64,000 bases of DNA from Haliotis asinina (GCF_037392515.1 NC_090290.1:54386753-54450752), one strand, 5' to 3'. Shown: positions 1-13,566, numbered from the stretch's first letter. Made by a program: numbers and translations. The notes: generated by a model from the letters alone, not told the origin.

Positions 1-3000
1 AAAGGCGTTGACAAGTATTTGAGTGATGGCTCAACGTGTCCGTCAAAAGGGAATGCACACCCTGTCCTAATCGGTGAAGCACTCGCCTTTTACAGGGGTG
101 GCAAAAGGCAATGCGTGTTTGTTGCCTGACCCAATACAGCATGTCAACCTCACGAAGAAATAAAATAATCTTAGTTTTAAGTGCAGCATCTCCATCCAGT
201 TGTCGAAAGCGTTGTTCACAGTTCATGTTACCAAATGGACAGTATGTTCACCAGGACTATCAATAAAGATGAAGCTGAAAAATGACATTGTGTTCGACAA
301 TTGTATGTGCAATAAATATAAGTTGGACATGACATGATATGATCAACATTTACGAATACCTATATCATCACTATTATATAGCTCTTCATTAACACGTGCT
401 TATGGTATCGTCTCATTCCTACCTTTGGTTGGGGTTTTAGCTCCAATTTCTTGTTATTATGGTCATGTGTTTTGTCACGTTTTATTTTAACGCATTCGTG
501 TTATAATTGCAATGCCAAGACAGATTTGTACATTTGATACTCAAAGGCAAACGTTATTGTGACACTCAAAAACCCACATAAGCATCAGTTTCAAACTGAT
601 GAAACCCATGACATATATGCAAATTAGTTACCACACGAGAGGGGTTATACGCACAATTCCATATGTCAGTCGTATCCCTTGTACGTTGAAGCAGGCCAGG
701 CTGTAAACGTCGAGTGAAGCACGCCTTTAAAAGGTATTTTATTTCCTTGAGGCGTGGCACGTCGAACCTGTACTAGAAGGACAAACATAGGTGTGTTTCA
801 GTTATCTGATCGAATCTTAAACAACACAGCATGCGGAGCACCAGATCATATTCAGGGACATGAACTTCAGTCGTCTCAGCAGAATTCATACAAACAAGAC
901 GGTATATTCCTCCGTAATGTTCACACATCTGCTAAATGTGCTGTCCAGTGCATGTTTCACATCATATACCATTCATGGGCCTTTTCTTTACAGGTTCACT
1001 TGTCACAAACACATACAGACTCGGGTCACGTGTACAACTGGACAGAGAACACTGAGCCAGCAGGGCCGTGTAAGCTGTGGTCCTACTGACTTACAGTTAC
1101 CTAAAAAAAAAACCAACACGAAATACGCTGAACTGAAGGTGTTATGTTTTATTAATGTGGTGTATATGAACGATAACTGGCTTTGCAAGCAGAAGGTCCA
1201 ACACAATTATCATAAGTAGATCTGTACTGAATTAAGCACCTTTGGTAAATCGCTTGTCACTCGCAATTCCCATTTCTGTCGTTCTTGTTTGGGGTCCTTA
1301 TCTTGATCAAAATTAGGTTACGGAAATCAGCGAGATATAAGCTCACCAAATGGAAACTGCATGAACAAGATGAACAGGACAGTCAGTGTAATTTCCTGAA
1401 GACCAGATTCAATCATGCAATCGTGTGAAAAAACCCTGAACAAAGGCAGCTATGATGACAAACCATATTCAGGTCTGGAAGTGTTTACCTGCGTACAACG
1501 TTTCTTCTATAATCATGTTAAAACATGTAGTTTAAAAACACGTGTGATGGTAAGTTGGTATATTCGAACATCTTGAATCGTATACGATTTTTCGCAGTTG
1601 CATGTTAGATCTGTCGTCGACCCACTATGCGACAACATCGTCCCGATTTAAAGTGTTCTGTCGCAAGATCGAAACAGGTTGATATTTCTTGACGTTTGGC
1701 GTGATAGTTTAGATCACGTTTAAATTTTGTATCAATTTGTATCAAGATGCAACAACTTTTTTGTAGTATTTCATAAAGATACTTATAAAAGTCATTCCAC
1801 ATTTGTGTTATGAATATAAATATTTAAACAAAGAATCAAAATCGACTCGCTTATTACTGAGGTGGGAATGGTGAAAGATTTTTCGATAATTGTGTATGAC
1901 GTATTGACATATGCAAACGGTCTACTTAAGATTTTAGATGTGGGTTTTTCTTGAAATGGAAACACATAATGTGAGAGATGCTCACAACCAAGTCACTAGC
2001 AATGACGGTTTCAACAGTTTACCATGTCTGGGTGTCCAGAAACGTGTTTGATCAATAGACAGGATTTGACAAGTCATGTCCAGAAAAGCAGTGTGAAAAG
2101 GTTAGGGAAAGAGATACATTGTTTCTAAATGTAGTAGTTATAGACTACGATGATGAATATGGATGTTGCCAACAGACATCCAACTTTATAAGTTCTCATG
2201 ATTTGATGCTGACATTACCTTGCAAGCAGGGACTACATTTTGTTTTGAGGTCAACGTTGCATGTAGCCAGAGAAATGTTGAAAAACCATTCCTGGAGAGT
2301 TGGAACCGAGCATCATTTGACTTCAAAGAAATGAGTCCTTTGAAAAGACAATAAAATGACAATGAAAGACAAAAGAATGACAATTGTCTTTGAAAGGATA
2401 TTAGATATCTGTGGAGCTTGTCATAAAACTACATGCGGGGAAATACGACGTTGACATCAATGAAATTTATGCTTTTGTTTCCATCAGTGTTCTATGTGTC
2501 TGACAGCACACACATTATAGTCATGAAATGGAGCAATGTTCAGTGTTGCATGTCATTTTGATAACCACATATACGTCTGTGAAAATGATTTATATATAGA
2601 CATCCAAAGCCATAGAAAAAGCAATATGTTGTCAGTTACCATAGTTTAGTCTACCTACTTTACACTTAGCTGTAATGTTTCAATTCTGATGCTTTTCGTA
2701 GGACAGAAATTGGACAACTGTCGTCAAACAAGTATTGACAACAGGATCTTGACTGCTGATTTCCACACATTCACCAAACTTGTATTCATGGCTTTCCCAT
2801 TCGTGAAATGTTATATAATGTTGCTATAAGTTAGTGACCTATTACATTCAACTTGTTTGCCTTGCCAACAATAATTAACACACTCATAATGCTACTTGAC
2901 ATTACTTTGGGTAGGAGAAGAGATCCATGTAACATTGCAGCTCTACTGTCATTGATTATCGGTATCAATCTCAAGTCTACTCTCTTCTGGACATGCGTAG

Positions 3001-4384
3001 TGAGGTAAGTACCACGGAATTTTCACAAGAAGATCCCGGAAATGCATAAAAGAAACGAAATTCAATAGACTTTAATAAGTACAATAATTCCTACTTTCAC
3101 TCGTGTGGAATGCTTTCTCTTGCACTATTGCTTCCTCTCCCCCACTAATAACATAGCACCGGTGGGGTTCAAGTACATTTCACGGTGGTTCTATAAAGCA
3201 CGTCTGGAAATGCCCAAAGAACTCTTCTTTGAGAACGATATCATATGATTCAGAAAGGGTCAGATTAAAGCCATGCGTGATATCTAAATATTCGGCTACA
3301 TGTAGACGATAGATCCTTGGTGGCTTGCCGTGGTATGCCAAAGACGTTTTTACCTGCTTTGACAGTAAAGGATGAAACAGCCACTGGTTGGCGTGGATTT
3401 GTGATTCTCTAGGTATGTTACATGGTGGTGAGAGGATGACAATGTCTGCGAGTGGCATCTCAGAAATGGAACTGTGGTACGTCCAGACAAGTACAACAGG
3501 TCACGCATGTACATCTACGTGAGATAAGTGCAATTGTTCGAACGGTTTTTCACCTCACGTCTCATGAGGAAACAAGCTCAATTGAGGTCACTGCTGTTCG
3601 TGTCTCAGCTTACTCCCCTCTGCTATCTTAATCACACTTGACTGTTATGGTTTCCTTTTCGATTTTAAGTTTAAACATGGATTAAAAACACTTCATCAGG
3701 AACACTGATTGTGTTCTTTCAAGCAAACAGCATTTTTTGACAGACAAAAGACGCCAAAGTCATTTCCAAAACATATTGATTGTGTTCTTTCAGGCACACA
3801 TAATTTCACTGAAAAAGACAAGCAACATCAAAATTATTTCCCAGTGTTTTTCATGCAAACTTTCTTCCTTAAATTGAAAGACATTATGTTTCTAGTCTCT
3901 GTGTGACCGGAGTCCTAAACATTATACCCTGAGTGATTGAATGTATTCTACAGTGTAAATGAAAGTCTCACACTGGGTCATTCCAACCCAGAATATATGA
4001 AGATAATACAATCATAAATATGTTTTATTTTTTAAAGTATTTGTGACAGTATTTGATGTTCGTTTCACGCAGTGTGACTCGATAATGTTTCGTATTCTCA
4101 ACATTAACGCTTTCACAATTACTTACATCAAGTAAATTCTGGATGTAGATGCAGTGAGGGATTTTAAGACATCTTCATATGTGATCGATCATATGATATG
4201 ACTTAAAACTGCTTTGTAGAGTATCACGCGTGACCTGTCGTTGATGATACTGTACTCCACACTGTTGATGGTTGTGAGATACTTATATGCCATCTGCAGA
4301 AACACCAACTACGACCTGCAAAAAACAGGTTCGAGGTTCTAGATACTAACGGAATTGGGCAATTCTGTGTATTTGACGTAGGTT
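1..4384. other. No recognisable gene (unique-looking non-coding DNA)
   Basis: I see no coding region, RNA gene or clear repeat here. Open frames on either strand stay under about 120 codons, which fits chance. The longest on the minus strand (about 3180-3458) resembles no family I know. A 64-bp stretch at 2941-3004 lies between an AG and a GTAAGT donor and is open in one frame, but it is too short to call an exon. Confidence 0.5.
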
Positions 4385-4558
4385 CGTATCTAACGGTTCA
4401 TACGATACGACTAGATATTTGTATAACGCCGATATCCAGTTAGTTCGACTGCTCAAGGGCGCTTTGTTTTTCCGTCGATCATTGGATGTCCATCACAACG
4501 GCACATAGTATTTCCAATCTCAACTCCCCGGGCAAGCATACCGTATCTAACGGTTCAT
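4385..4558. repeat. 17-bp direct repeat flanking about 140 bp
   Basis: The 17-mer CGTATCTAACGGTTCAT occurs at 4385-4401 and again at 4542-4558. A perfect 17-bp direct repeat around a short unique segment is what a LINE-driven insertion leaves as a target-site duplication. The inserted 140 bp has no poly-A tail or tRNA-like boxes that I can see, so a local duplication is equally possible. Confidence 0.4.
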
Positions 4559-4669
4559 TTGAAATTAGAATACGCCATCTGAACGTTCACTTGCATCAAA
4601 TACTGTCCCGCACTACCTTGGTTACAGATCATTGACCCTAAGCCATATATGGTTGGTTTGTTACGCATC

Positions 4670-4715
4670 AGGTTAAAGCCTTTGCTCGTCACGCCGAAGA
4701 CACGAGGTCCATTGT
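4670..4715 (+). mobile_element. tRNA-derived SINE fragment
   Basis: The sequence GGTTAAAGCCTTTGCTCGTC followed by ACGCCGAAGAC matches the head region of the better-preserved SINE copies at 51.09 and 52.16 kb (same order: TGGTTAAAGCGTT, CGCTCGTC, then the B-box region). Only about 45 bp is recognisable, and neither the 3' tail nor a target-site duplication is visible. Confidence 0.5.
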
Positions 4716-5002
4716 CCTCATAGGTTTGATCAGCTAAGCACATTCCCGTGATGTTTTTCAACTTTTCCTCGGTTAATATCCTTCATCTGTAGAGATGTTG
4801 GGATCTACGAACGTGGTAACTGCATGAAACTCACCTTATCCTACTGTTGCAACGATAAACATTGACAACATGTGACCAACCAGGTACCCATATTGTGGTT
4901 CTAGATCAAAGGAATTGATCACAACTATTTAGTGTGTCGCAATGAAATACAAATGTATAATATATATAAGTGGCGACTGGTGTTCAGGGACACCTCAACA
5001 TC

Positions 5003-5588
5003 ATGTCCTCCTGCTACAGCACTCCACTCACAGGATATCCATTAGTCTGTGAGGTCAGCCTTCACGCTGTTTACAACCACGTCACCATGTCCTCCTGCTA
5101 CAGCACTCCACTCACAGGATATCCATTAGTCTGTGAGGTCAGCCTTCACGCTGTTGACAACCACGTCACCATGTCCTCCTGCTACAGCACTCCACTCACA
5201 GGATATACATTAGTCTGTAAGTCAGCCTTCACGCTGTTGACAACCACGTCACCATGTCCTCCTGCTACAGCACTCCACTCACAGGATATCCATTAGTCTG
5301 TGAGGTCAGCCTTCACGCTGTTGACAACCACGTCACCATGTCCTCCTGCTACAGCACTCCACTCACAGGATATACATTAGTCTGTAAGTCAGCCTTCACG
5401 CTGTTGACAACCACGTCACCATGTCCTCCTGCTACAGCACTCCACTCACAGGATATCCATTAGTCTGTGAGGTCAGCCTTCACGCTGTTGACAACCACGT
5501 CACCATGTCCTCCTGCTACAGCACTCCACTCACAGGATATACATTAGTCTGTGAGGTCAGCCGTCACGCTGTTGACAACCACGTCACC
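5003..5588. repeat. 84-bp minisatellite, 7 units
   Basis: Seven units start at ATGTCCTCC positions 5003, 5087, 5171, 5254, 5338, 5421 and 5505. Unit lengths are 84, 84, 83, 84, 83, 84 and 84 bp. Units alternate between a type with CCATT...TGTGAGG and a type with ACATT (two of them with TGTAAG, one base shorter). From unit 2 onward they pair into three dimers of about 167 bp, so this is a small higher-order repeat. The 84-bp units (28 codons) are open on the plus strand, giving the repeated peptide start MSSCYSTPLTGYPLVCEV, but the 83-bp units break the frame. I therefore read it as a non-coding minisatellite. Confidence 0.9.
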
Positions 5589-6037
5589 ATACACGACCAT
5601 CCGATTCCTCCAAATGAAGTGCCATTGAGTAAAAAGGTAAAACCATGGTAACGGTGAACATACGAGATAGCAGAGCTTCATCGAGTACACAGACAATGCG
5701 TTATATGTATAGAACATTCGACCATACTGACCTTCTCTTTGACTGAGTTAAGCTTTAAGCAAACTGTAAGATCTGAATGACATGTACTTAGGCAATGTTA
5801 ATGTAAACGTCATAAGCTGGATATCGCTTTACATATGGACAACTCGCGATGGGAAAATCAAAATTAACTCGCTTGTAATACGGCTTGGTATAAATTCAAC
5901 AGTCTGTACTTTATTGCACCTTAAACACATAAACTAGTGTTATAAATACAAGTATTACAAAGAAAGTGGGTACTGTGACAAACCTATGGTAACTGTCTAA
6001 CCACCATCCAAGTAATCTCCTACACAAACAGGGTCAG
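5589..6037. other. No recognisable feature
   Basis: About 450 bp following the minisatellite. I see no long open frame, repeat or motif here. Confidence 0.5.
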
Positions 6038-6150
6038 TAGGGTAGGCTAATGGATGAAGCATGTTTCACTCCCCACATGGATACAACGGGTGCACTTCAT
6101 TTCTGGGGTCATGGTATTGCTGCAATAGCGCCAAATGTTCACTTGCTAGT
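6038..6150 (+). mobile_element. Diverged tRNA-type SINE fragment
   Basis: GGGTAGGCTAATGGATGAAG, CCCCACATGG, CATTTCTGGGGTC and GGTATTGCTGCAATAGCGCC occur in the same order as in the fuller SINE copies at 52.16 and 24.19 kb (ggggtagcc..., cccctcatgg, catttctggagttcc, tattgctggaatattgc). The A-box half is decayed and the (ACTC)n tail is missing. Confidence 0.55.
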
Positions 6151-6665
6151 CTCTTCAGCTGGACGACTGTAAAAAACTTCGGACATGATCCAAGGAGACG
6201 CGACTGGGAGTGAATTGTGACCCTTACCATTTATAAGGTATCTGGATATTGTAATAAATCTCGACCCAAGGCGCAGATCATGCGCGACCATTAATGTACA
6301 CTAATAGCAACGTCTTTCTGGACAAATGTCATTCCAAATGTGGCAGTTGTATGTGTCTGGTCGAACTATGAAAGACTGAAATGTCAGGCAGCGGCTATGA
6401 GGTAAGTATGTGATACAATCTTTCGATACATCCAGTCCTGGGTGGATTAATGCTTTTAGTTTCTTACATGTCTTACGTATATAACTGACTTTTTATTGGT
6501 ATTTGAGTGCCAAGGATTTGTTCACTCTCTGATTATGTATTTCAGAGAAAAGGCTGTTGCCCGGTGGAACAGATTTTGTTAGCTAGGGCCCTGGTGACTA
6601 TGACGTAACCTCACACTTGTGCAAAAGGTATCAGTCTATCCTGCTACATTGATCTTGTTACCTTG

Positions 6666-7060
6666 AAGGTCACATGCAACGTATGAAACACAACTTTGCA
6701 GATTTGGATACCTTACGGTATGCAGTTACAGAAACAAATCATCAAAAATGCCAGTTCAACCTATAAAGTTGAAAAATACGCGATGAAAAAAAGCCTGCGA
6801 AATCGGAGTTCAAACAATTCACCAAATTTCACTCATCGCTGGGGGAAAAGGGTATTTCAACAGCTGTGCTGCGCGCATAACGCATGCGCAGTGATTAGAT
6901 TCGCGGGGCTCGAAACAGTATGCATGCGGAGAGTATAAGGTCGTGAGCAGCAGTCTAATCTTGGATATGTACACAAACAAGTAAATAATCTACTCGTTAC
7001 ATAGAAAAACGTGTTGATTGTGGTAAGCAGCCTCTGTCACAGAGAAAGCGCACTTTCTGG
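6666..7060 (+). repeat. Unknown dispersed repeat, copy 1 (about 400 bp)
   Basis: Aligns over its whole length with 29800-30185. Shared blocks in order include AAGGTCACATGCAACGTA, CACAACTTTGCAGATT, CAACCTATAAA, GCGAAATCG, GGGGAAAA, AACAGTATGC, AGTCTAATCTTGG and GTTGATTGTG. No terminal repeats, tRNA boxes or long open frame identify the class. The strand is arbitrary. It could be a non-autonomous DNA element or the end of a larger transposon. Confidence 0.75.
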
Positions 7061-7910
7061 TCTATTGACAGCTATATGTCTGTCTGCCTGTCTGCTAAAG
7101 ACAACATGCAATACACAGCTTCAATCATTGACCACATGCAGTTGAACTTAACACGCAATTTGAACTTAACACCTATCAGCCAGAATGTCTGAAAGCTAAG
7201 AAAGTTAATCTTGAGATTCGACGGCATTAGTTTCACTGAATTGATAGAAAATGTTCCAGAGAGTCACAATTAAACTTGGTCGAGTGTAGAGTGAGAAAGA
7301 TCTGACGCATAATTTTGTTTCTTGCAATAAATGTTACCATTGTGCATTTGGTACTGAGGTCGTTCCAATATTTTCACCTTCTCACTCGTCTAACGGTGTT
7401 CGTGATTGTATCAATTGTCGGAAATCCTCTAAAGGAAAATAAGATCATGGTTAGAAATGATTAGTTTGAGCCTCGCATGGGTACACTGAGTTGGGGGGGG
7501 GGGGGCTTAGAGTCTGTGGTAATATCAGATAGTAAAGACTGCAGTCGTTCGCTCAGATGTGACACCCTGGCCCGTCAGTGTGACTGTGACAAACATGTGC
7601 ATGGGGAAGCCAGTTTTGTATCTGAAACCCACAGGAACATATGATACAAAACAAAATAGGACGGTGCATTGAAAATAATGTATCATCAGTGATCCGTCGA
7701 AGTAGGCACTGTTTTCGACATGTTTTATCAATACATTTTTTAAAGTTTTCAACACCTAGCGTTTGAATGTTGTTAGCTTTATATTTTTGAGCAAGTGCCA
7801 AATGATTCTGTTTGAGTCTATGTTCAGAATACTTCATATATACACGCTGACACCACAGGTGGAAGCCACTGAAATATAAATAAATTAGGTACTGGATGTT
7901 TGGTAATAGT
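7061..7910. other. No gene; 13-G run at 7493-7505
   Basis: The only feature is a run of 13 G at 7493-7505. Two overlapping minus-strand open frames (to 155 codons, 7553-8020) read partly through the downstream GAGT microsatellite as a Leu-Thr-His-Ser repeat. They look accidental. Confidence 0.5.
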
Positions 7911-8000
7911 GAGTGAGTGAGTGAGTGAGTGAGTGAGTACGGGCTTACAGCCCTTCTAGTAATATTCCAGCAATTTCTCGGCGAAGGACGCCATAAAGGA
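7911..8000 (-). mobile_element. SINE 3'-tail fragment
   Basis: A (GAGT)n run followed by CTAGTAATATTCCAGCAAT and CGGCG is the reverse complement of the shared SINE tail (ATTGCTGGAATATTACTAG, then (ACTC)n). The same arrangement recurs at 57324. The head is missing or too diverged to see. Confidence 0.6.
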
Positions 8001-8051
8001 GATTTACTTACTGCACACACTTAAGGAATTAATCCGGGTCTTCGCTGTGAA

Positions 8052-8175
8052 GAGTGAGTGAGTGAGTGAGCGAGTGAGCGAGTGTAGGTTTACTCCATAA
8101 TCAGCAATGTTCCAGCTACACGTCGGCTGTCTGTAAATACTCGAGTTTGGACCAGACACCCCAGTTGTTCGGCGT
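8052..8175 (-). mobile_element. Abalone-type SINE, truncated copy
   Basis: Begins with (GAGT)n, then TCAGCAATGTTCCAGCTA, CTGTAAATACTCGAGT and GGACCAGACA, matching the first 100 bp of the full copy at 57534-57808 read in the same direction. The rest of that element is absent. Minus strand is assigned because the (ACTC)n run is taken as the 3' end. Confidence 0.75.
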
Positions 8176-11100
8176 GAAGAAACAACATCGTCCACCATTT
8201 GTTAACATATAAGGGCATATCAAATGATGCATCTGAAATCATTTTTCGGCTTTGAAAACGTTAACGTACACTGTAAGAAGACATATTGATTATTGGTGGA
8301 TGTTTGATATTAATCCGATTCCTGTTGCCTTGCAAGTTCTTTACCGTTATTTCCCCTCGCTGACACAGTGTACAAGTGTATAAGTCTCCGTGTCACTTTC
8401 CCTTTATCTTGACTGATAGCATGGTTAGTTGTGTGAGAAAAAATCCAACAGTATTAATCACAACGCTAATCCCCACTGGTGATCTGAGGGTTTGGATTCA
8501 GTAAACAAGCTTTCTGAGGAAAAGAAGGCCTTGCCATTTAACTTAATTAATTACACGAATTCAGCAGTTCATGTTGCACTATAATGTTGTGTTGACACAG
8601 CGGGGGTGCTACAAAGGAACTGCACATGAGGATGATTGGCGTGTCAACTACATTTTACAAGTTCAATAACCCAGCAAAGCAACACTTGTAATTAGATTTG
8701 GATATCCCCAGCATTCTATCTGGAGTTCGTCATATATATCACCACCATGCACTGCTAATACACCCAGTGTCTTTCACAAAAGATACACCACTAGACGTCC
8801 CACGAAAGCTATACAGAATAGAATGAACAACTTGTTACTGAAATAATTGATTCCATGTTACCCTAGGCGACAGGGAACATGTGCGTGTCTGTTGAGAATT
8901 GATAGAATTTGTCAAGAAGTGGGTGCTATGGCATGTAAAGGGGGAGGCTTTCTGATACAATATTGTTGCTAATTATCTTTCCGTCACCATCGATGAGTAT
9001 ACATTCCACTATGTACGTGTCTTAAACAACATCCGTGTTGACACAGGACCTACATGTAAACTGAATTTTGTGTTGTCATATTTCTTCACATTATGAAGAC
9101 CTACAAGAGTGTCAACGTGACTAACTGCTGTGACATCAACAGGGTAGTTGAGTTCTGGGGTGATGCACGGAAATTGTGTATTGGTAAATGCAGATGGATA
9201 AACAGTACCACGATTCCACCAGTCCCGATTCACCCAAAGAACGACTACTTGGTGGAAGTCGCTTAATATATGGTCATGCGAGCACCTGGTGTCATCACTG
9301 ATTTTCAGCAACCATTTCAAGAATGTCCTTCACAGGTTTCCTTTTACACCCAACGGAATCTATTTCAGTAGATAATCAGGGAGGAGAGTCCGTGACATTA
9401 GCGTTCTTTATGTACAACATTTTCTACGGCATATATGTCGCTGACAAACTCACAAGTAGGGTTAAGCCTGATTCGAGTACTTTCTGGACAATACGTTTTG
9501 TTTTAAAATAAAAAGACAGAAAACGTTTTCGGGAATGAGAGCACAAATATAGTTGATGTCAACCTCATCTCTTTTCGCGTGTTGCTTTGATGACTTCCGG
9601 TTCTACCAATATCTAATGGCATTCAAAAGCCAGTTTGTCATTTTATTGCATTTTCAAAGGAGTCTTCTTCTATAGCGCTTGGTTGCATCTCTCCCGTCTG
9701 AGCAGTGACCAATCGCTGTATTCTTGACCGTGTGCGAGAGACGGTTCACTTGCGTCCTCTGATCTGTTTTGGCACTGTGGCACGTGGCCATCCCGCACCT
9801 AAGTGATCGGCAAGTGCATAACTATTCTGATTATGTGTCAACAGTGCTGCATTGAATTGAAGTTTCGGTGGCAATTCCCTACAGACCATTGTGGCAACCC
9901 ACTTTGTAATAAAAACGATTTTTGTAATAAAATCTTCTACCATCCCAATAACCTCGTGGCTTTGTGCAGGCGAGAGTCATGATATGTGTTTCATTAGCTG
10001 TTTAATATTTAAAACAAAGTCAAACACTCTTCCTACATGCGTATGTGTTACATTTAGTTCAATAATTATTGACTTTACATCGGGAATGTGCTGCCACAGA
10101 CAGTTCCAATATATGTTTCTAAAGTCGCAGGTTAGGTTGCTTCCTGCACCTTGTATATATACTTGATGACCGCTTTAGCACACCGAGAATCGGGGCGTTA
10201 TTGTACAACTGGTAATGGGTGATCATGCCATGGAGAATATAATTTGAGGACAACGTGTCCAATGTTGTTGGAAAAACATAGACGAGAAACGTTCAGTGGA
10301 GGACACACATATCATTTCTCAAGGCGTGGTCAAATCTAGTCTAAATCTATTGCATCAATTATCAAGCAGAAGTGGGTTGAATGTTGTGAATACCGGTTAG
10401 ATTCAGATGTAAGCACAGCAGTTAGTGAGCTGAACATATATACATGTTCAGTCTTTTGCGAGTTCAGTGCTTGGCAAACAAACAGCGTTTACCGCAGATC
10501 ATCAGACTACCTGCCATCAAGTAGCTGCACGTTAAACGTTGTGAACACAGGCTAGATGCAACCGATGCCAGAGAGTACGTAACAGACTGTTGCGATGTCC
10601 TTACCATAGATTAGTCATACACGCTTCAGTGATCCACCAGACGTTTCTAATATGTTTTACCATAAACATTTTTGTGGCGATCAATACACAGTAGGGTCTA
10701 CAAATTAGGTCACGTCTTAAAAATCGCGGGTAAACGGCATATGCAGGAGTGCACTGTCTTCCCAGGGACGCTTTTAGTGGGAAAGACTTGGGCGTATTGC
10801 TGGTATGCACTTTCTGTGAATGCTGTGCTCCTAGAGACGACGGGACGTGCACGGTGGCTACAGGCGTGTAGTAGAAGCACCGATCGTTTCGGCCACTGCT
10901 CGCTGCTTTGTGATAGTTACAAACACGCCATGAGCCCGGGGACACTCCGATAGCGCATCCATAAACAATAGGCACAATCAGATAAACTGCACGACAAGAA
11001 AAATCAATATGATTGATATAAATATTGGACCACCGAAACAATATTAATCACATGTCCTTGAATGATTCCAAATGAAAAGTGTTCAAGCATCTGACGTGTT

Positions 11101-13566
11101 TAGATTCGCTACTGCATTATTACATTTTCAAGCTGAATTATAGTTCAGTGTTTGCAGCTGCCGAAGGTGCCTGTTCCTTCAGATGCATTCGAGATCTTGC
11201 AGGGATGTGAGAAATAGGTATCATCATCTGGCTCTAGTATTTTCCAGTGTTCTCTTTGTATTCTGAAAAAAAGGTAGAAAGCCATTTGTTCTACTCTTCT
11301 CAGAGACAGCCATCGTCAGTACTGCTGGCGGTCTTATTTCATGGTCAACTTGGTGACTGCAATAAAGAATTTTGCCAAGTATTGCATGAAGCACGGACAG
11401 ACGTAGTGTAGTTTCCAAATACATTCATAAACAAAATATAACATAATCTGCACAATACCTCATTAATGCACACGCTTTCTATAGGCGTGTAAAGGTAAGT
11501 GGCAACAAATAGGATAGCTGTATAATACAGGGAAAACACTATACGCAAATACATAAGTAATTGTTGACTGGGGTTTCCGTGTAACACATCACAATATCAC
11601 ATTTATCCCGACTCCAGCATTAGGTACCAGCACATTAATTCAGTGCTCATTATGGAGTGAGTGGTCGCCGATCTCCTACCAGTCAGTGTACATGCTCCTA
11701 CACAAGCTGCTAGCGGACACACTCTCTCCAGGGACCATATGGAGCGTGTTCTGTGTGACAGTGAATGATCGACGGAATGGAAATGTATATGTATGACCTT
11801 ATGTTTTCTGCGACTCGAACTATTTATACCACTTACCGTGCCGTAAATTAATTTGTACTACAGAGGGATATACAATTGACAGTAAGGCAGAAACATGAAC
11901 ACATGATGTAAGGTCTTACTGTACACTCTTATGGAGCCGTTGTGGGGGAACGTAGTAAACTTGTTACACTATATGTTCGACGACAACGCCATACAATATA
12001 CCACCGATGCAGTGCCCACCGATGCAGATCCCAGTCAGCATGACACTGTCAGGCAAATTGTGATGAATGTTTCATGAACGATTACCAGCCCAAAGTCACT
12101 ATATAATGCTTTACCGCAAAGATCAGAAGTACAGTCTGACCTGAAATTATTCATTAATACAGTTGCCTCCATCCACTCTTTACAGTACCTTTAAATCTGT
12201 TTTAACACAGAACAATATCTCCACGACATTAATCCCAGAAAATTCCTAGCTTCATCATCCAGATTTAGATGCTCTTCACATGATTGTTTGATCGAGAAGG
12301 GCAGATATAATATTCCAAGAGAAAGCATCTTGTGCAACTTTTGTTTATTAAATGAGTTCCACTTTTAGCTGATATGTCCTTCCTACACTTATTTAATGAC
12401 AAATTATCTACCACAATAATATCATTCATACCCTACCATGTTTAAATTTAATTTGTTAATGAACTCCAGTAATACAACTTATATTAGCAAACTTGGTATG
12501 TATATCCGATTCGAGGATGATGTTGGAGAAGAGGACGGGGACGTCATGCTATACCGCTAGCAGAGGGTGTCTGCCGTCTATATATAGCTACAGGTAGCGA
12601 CCACAACTCAGACAAATAGGTTGACATTAGGTAGATTACAGACGATTGTCTCTCGGCAAGTAGAATAAACGACGGAGAGACATCTGTTCGACATTAGTTA
12701 ATTTATATCGCTGCCGTTAACAACTCATTCATGCGATGTTTGTAGGCGTCACCACTTGGGTGAAACTAGCTTGAAAGAACAATGACGCTCAGAATGAAAC
12801 TGCGGATTATTAATGCAATATAAGAGCTTGTCCGAAATTCCCAGCGCCAACAGTCACTTAGAGTTTCCGGCGAAGACTACAAGGGCAGTGATTCTGCCCC
12901 ATCTCTATCTATGTTATATTTAGATCAGTAAAAGTGTCGTTTCCGTACCTTTAACTACACGTATCAAGTTTAGACCGCTCTACGCTGTAGGCATGCCCTC
13001 ATGTACTTATGACATGGTATTTGTCGCAATAAATTTGATTGTTGACAAATCTTCAAATGCCCACTGGCCTACAGTGTTTTCATGGCCGAGAAATGGGAAT
13101 TTTACAACTGTTATGCACAGAGTACTACTGCATTTACATGTATACCTCCCCTCTCCCTCTCCACTCAGAAAAAAATAAAGCCCACATGAAAAAAAAAAAC
13201 CCCAACAAAACAAACCAAAAATAAACCAACAAAAAGCAAAACAATCCTTGTAAAAAGTAAGAGATCATTTCCTTGAAAGTCTCGTATTTGGAGACTCCAT
13301 GAACGGCCCGTGATGCTGTCCACGTCTCAACAGAAAAAGAACAGCTGTAAGTGTAGCGGTCATTGTCTTTCAAGATAGTTATAAAAGACTTTGCATTTGT
13401 GAAGACAGAGAGAGAGACAGACAGAGAGACAGATAGATAACCCCAAAACATAGGAATACGGGACAAGCATGTTAATTCTGTGTTCACTGAACATCTGTTT
13501 GGAATGAGATCAAGACAGCTAGGCACTGGATAAATAAGTGATACTATGCATTCAGTTAACTAGAGT
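8176..13566. other. 5.4 kb without recognisable genes
   Basis: Open frames reach 146 codons (10601-11041 minus) and 103 codons (9009-9320 minus). None shows a motif I recognise, and overlapping frames on the other strand are also open, as expected by chance. Around 10370-10600 two stretches about 130 bp apart share GTTGTGAA-like blocks and may be an old duplication. A short GAGA/CAGA microsatellite lies at about 13408-13437. Confidence 0.5.

Noticed and set aside
2941-3004. 64-bp exon-like stretch between AG and GTAAGT
   Set aside because: Weak pyrimidine tract, very short and open in one frame only; no neighbouring exon.
3180-3458. 92-codon minus-strand frame beginning MPLADIVILSPPCN
   Set aside because: Looks somewhat protein-like but shows no recognisable family, and splice signals are not convincing.
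4970-5651. Possible repeat-protein gene with MSSCYSTPLTGY repeats
   Set aside because: 83-bp units shift the frame; no promoter, splice sites or non-repeat coding around it.
6341-6402. Exon-like stretch before a GTAAGTATG donor
   Set aside because: Acceptor is weak and the encoded residues match nothing known.
7553-8020. 155-codon minus-strand open frame with SLTHSLTHS repeats
   Set aside because: The repeat peptide is just the (GAGT)n SINE tail translated.
10601-11041. 146-codon minus-strand open frame
   Set aside because: No recognisable domain or signal; an overlapping plus-strand frame is open too; length is within chance for 64 kb.
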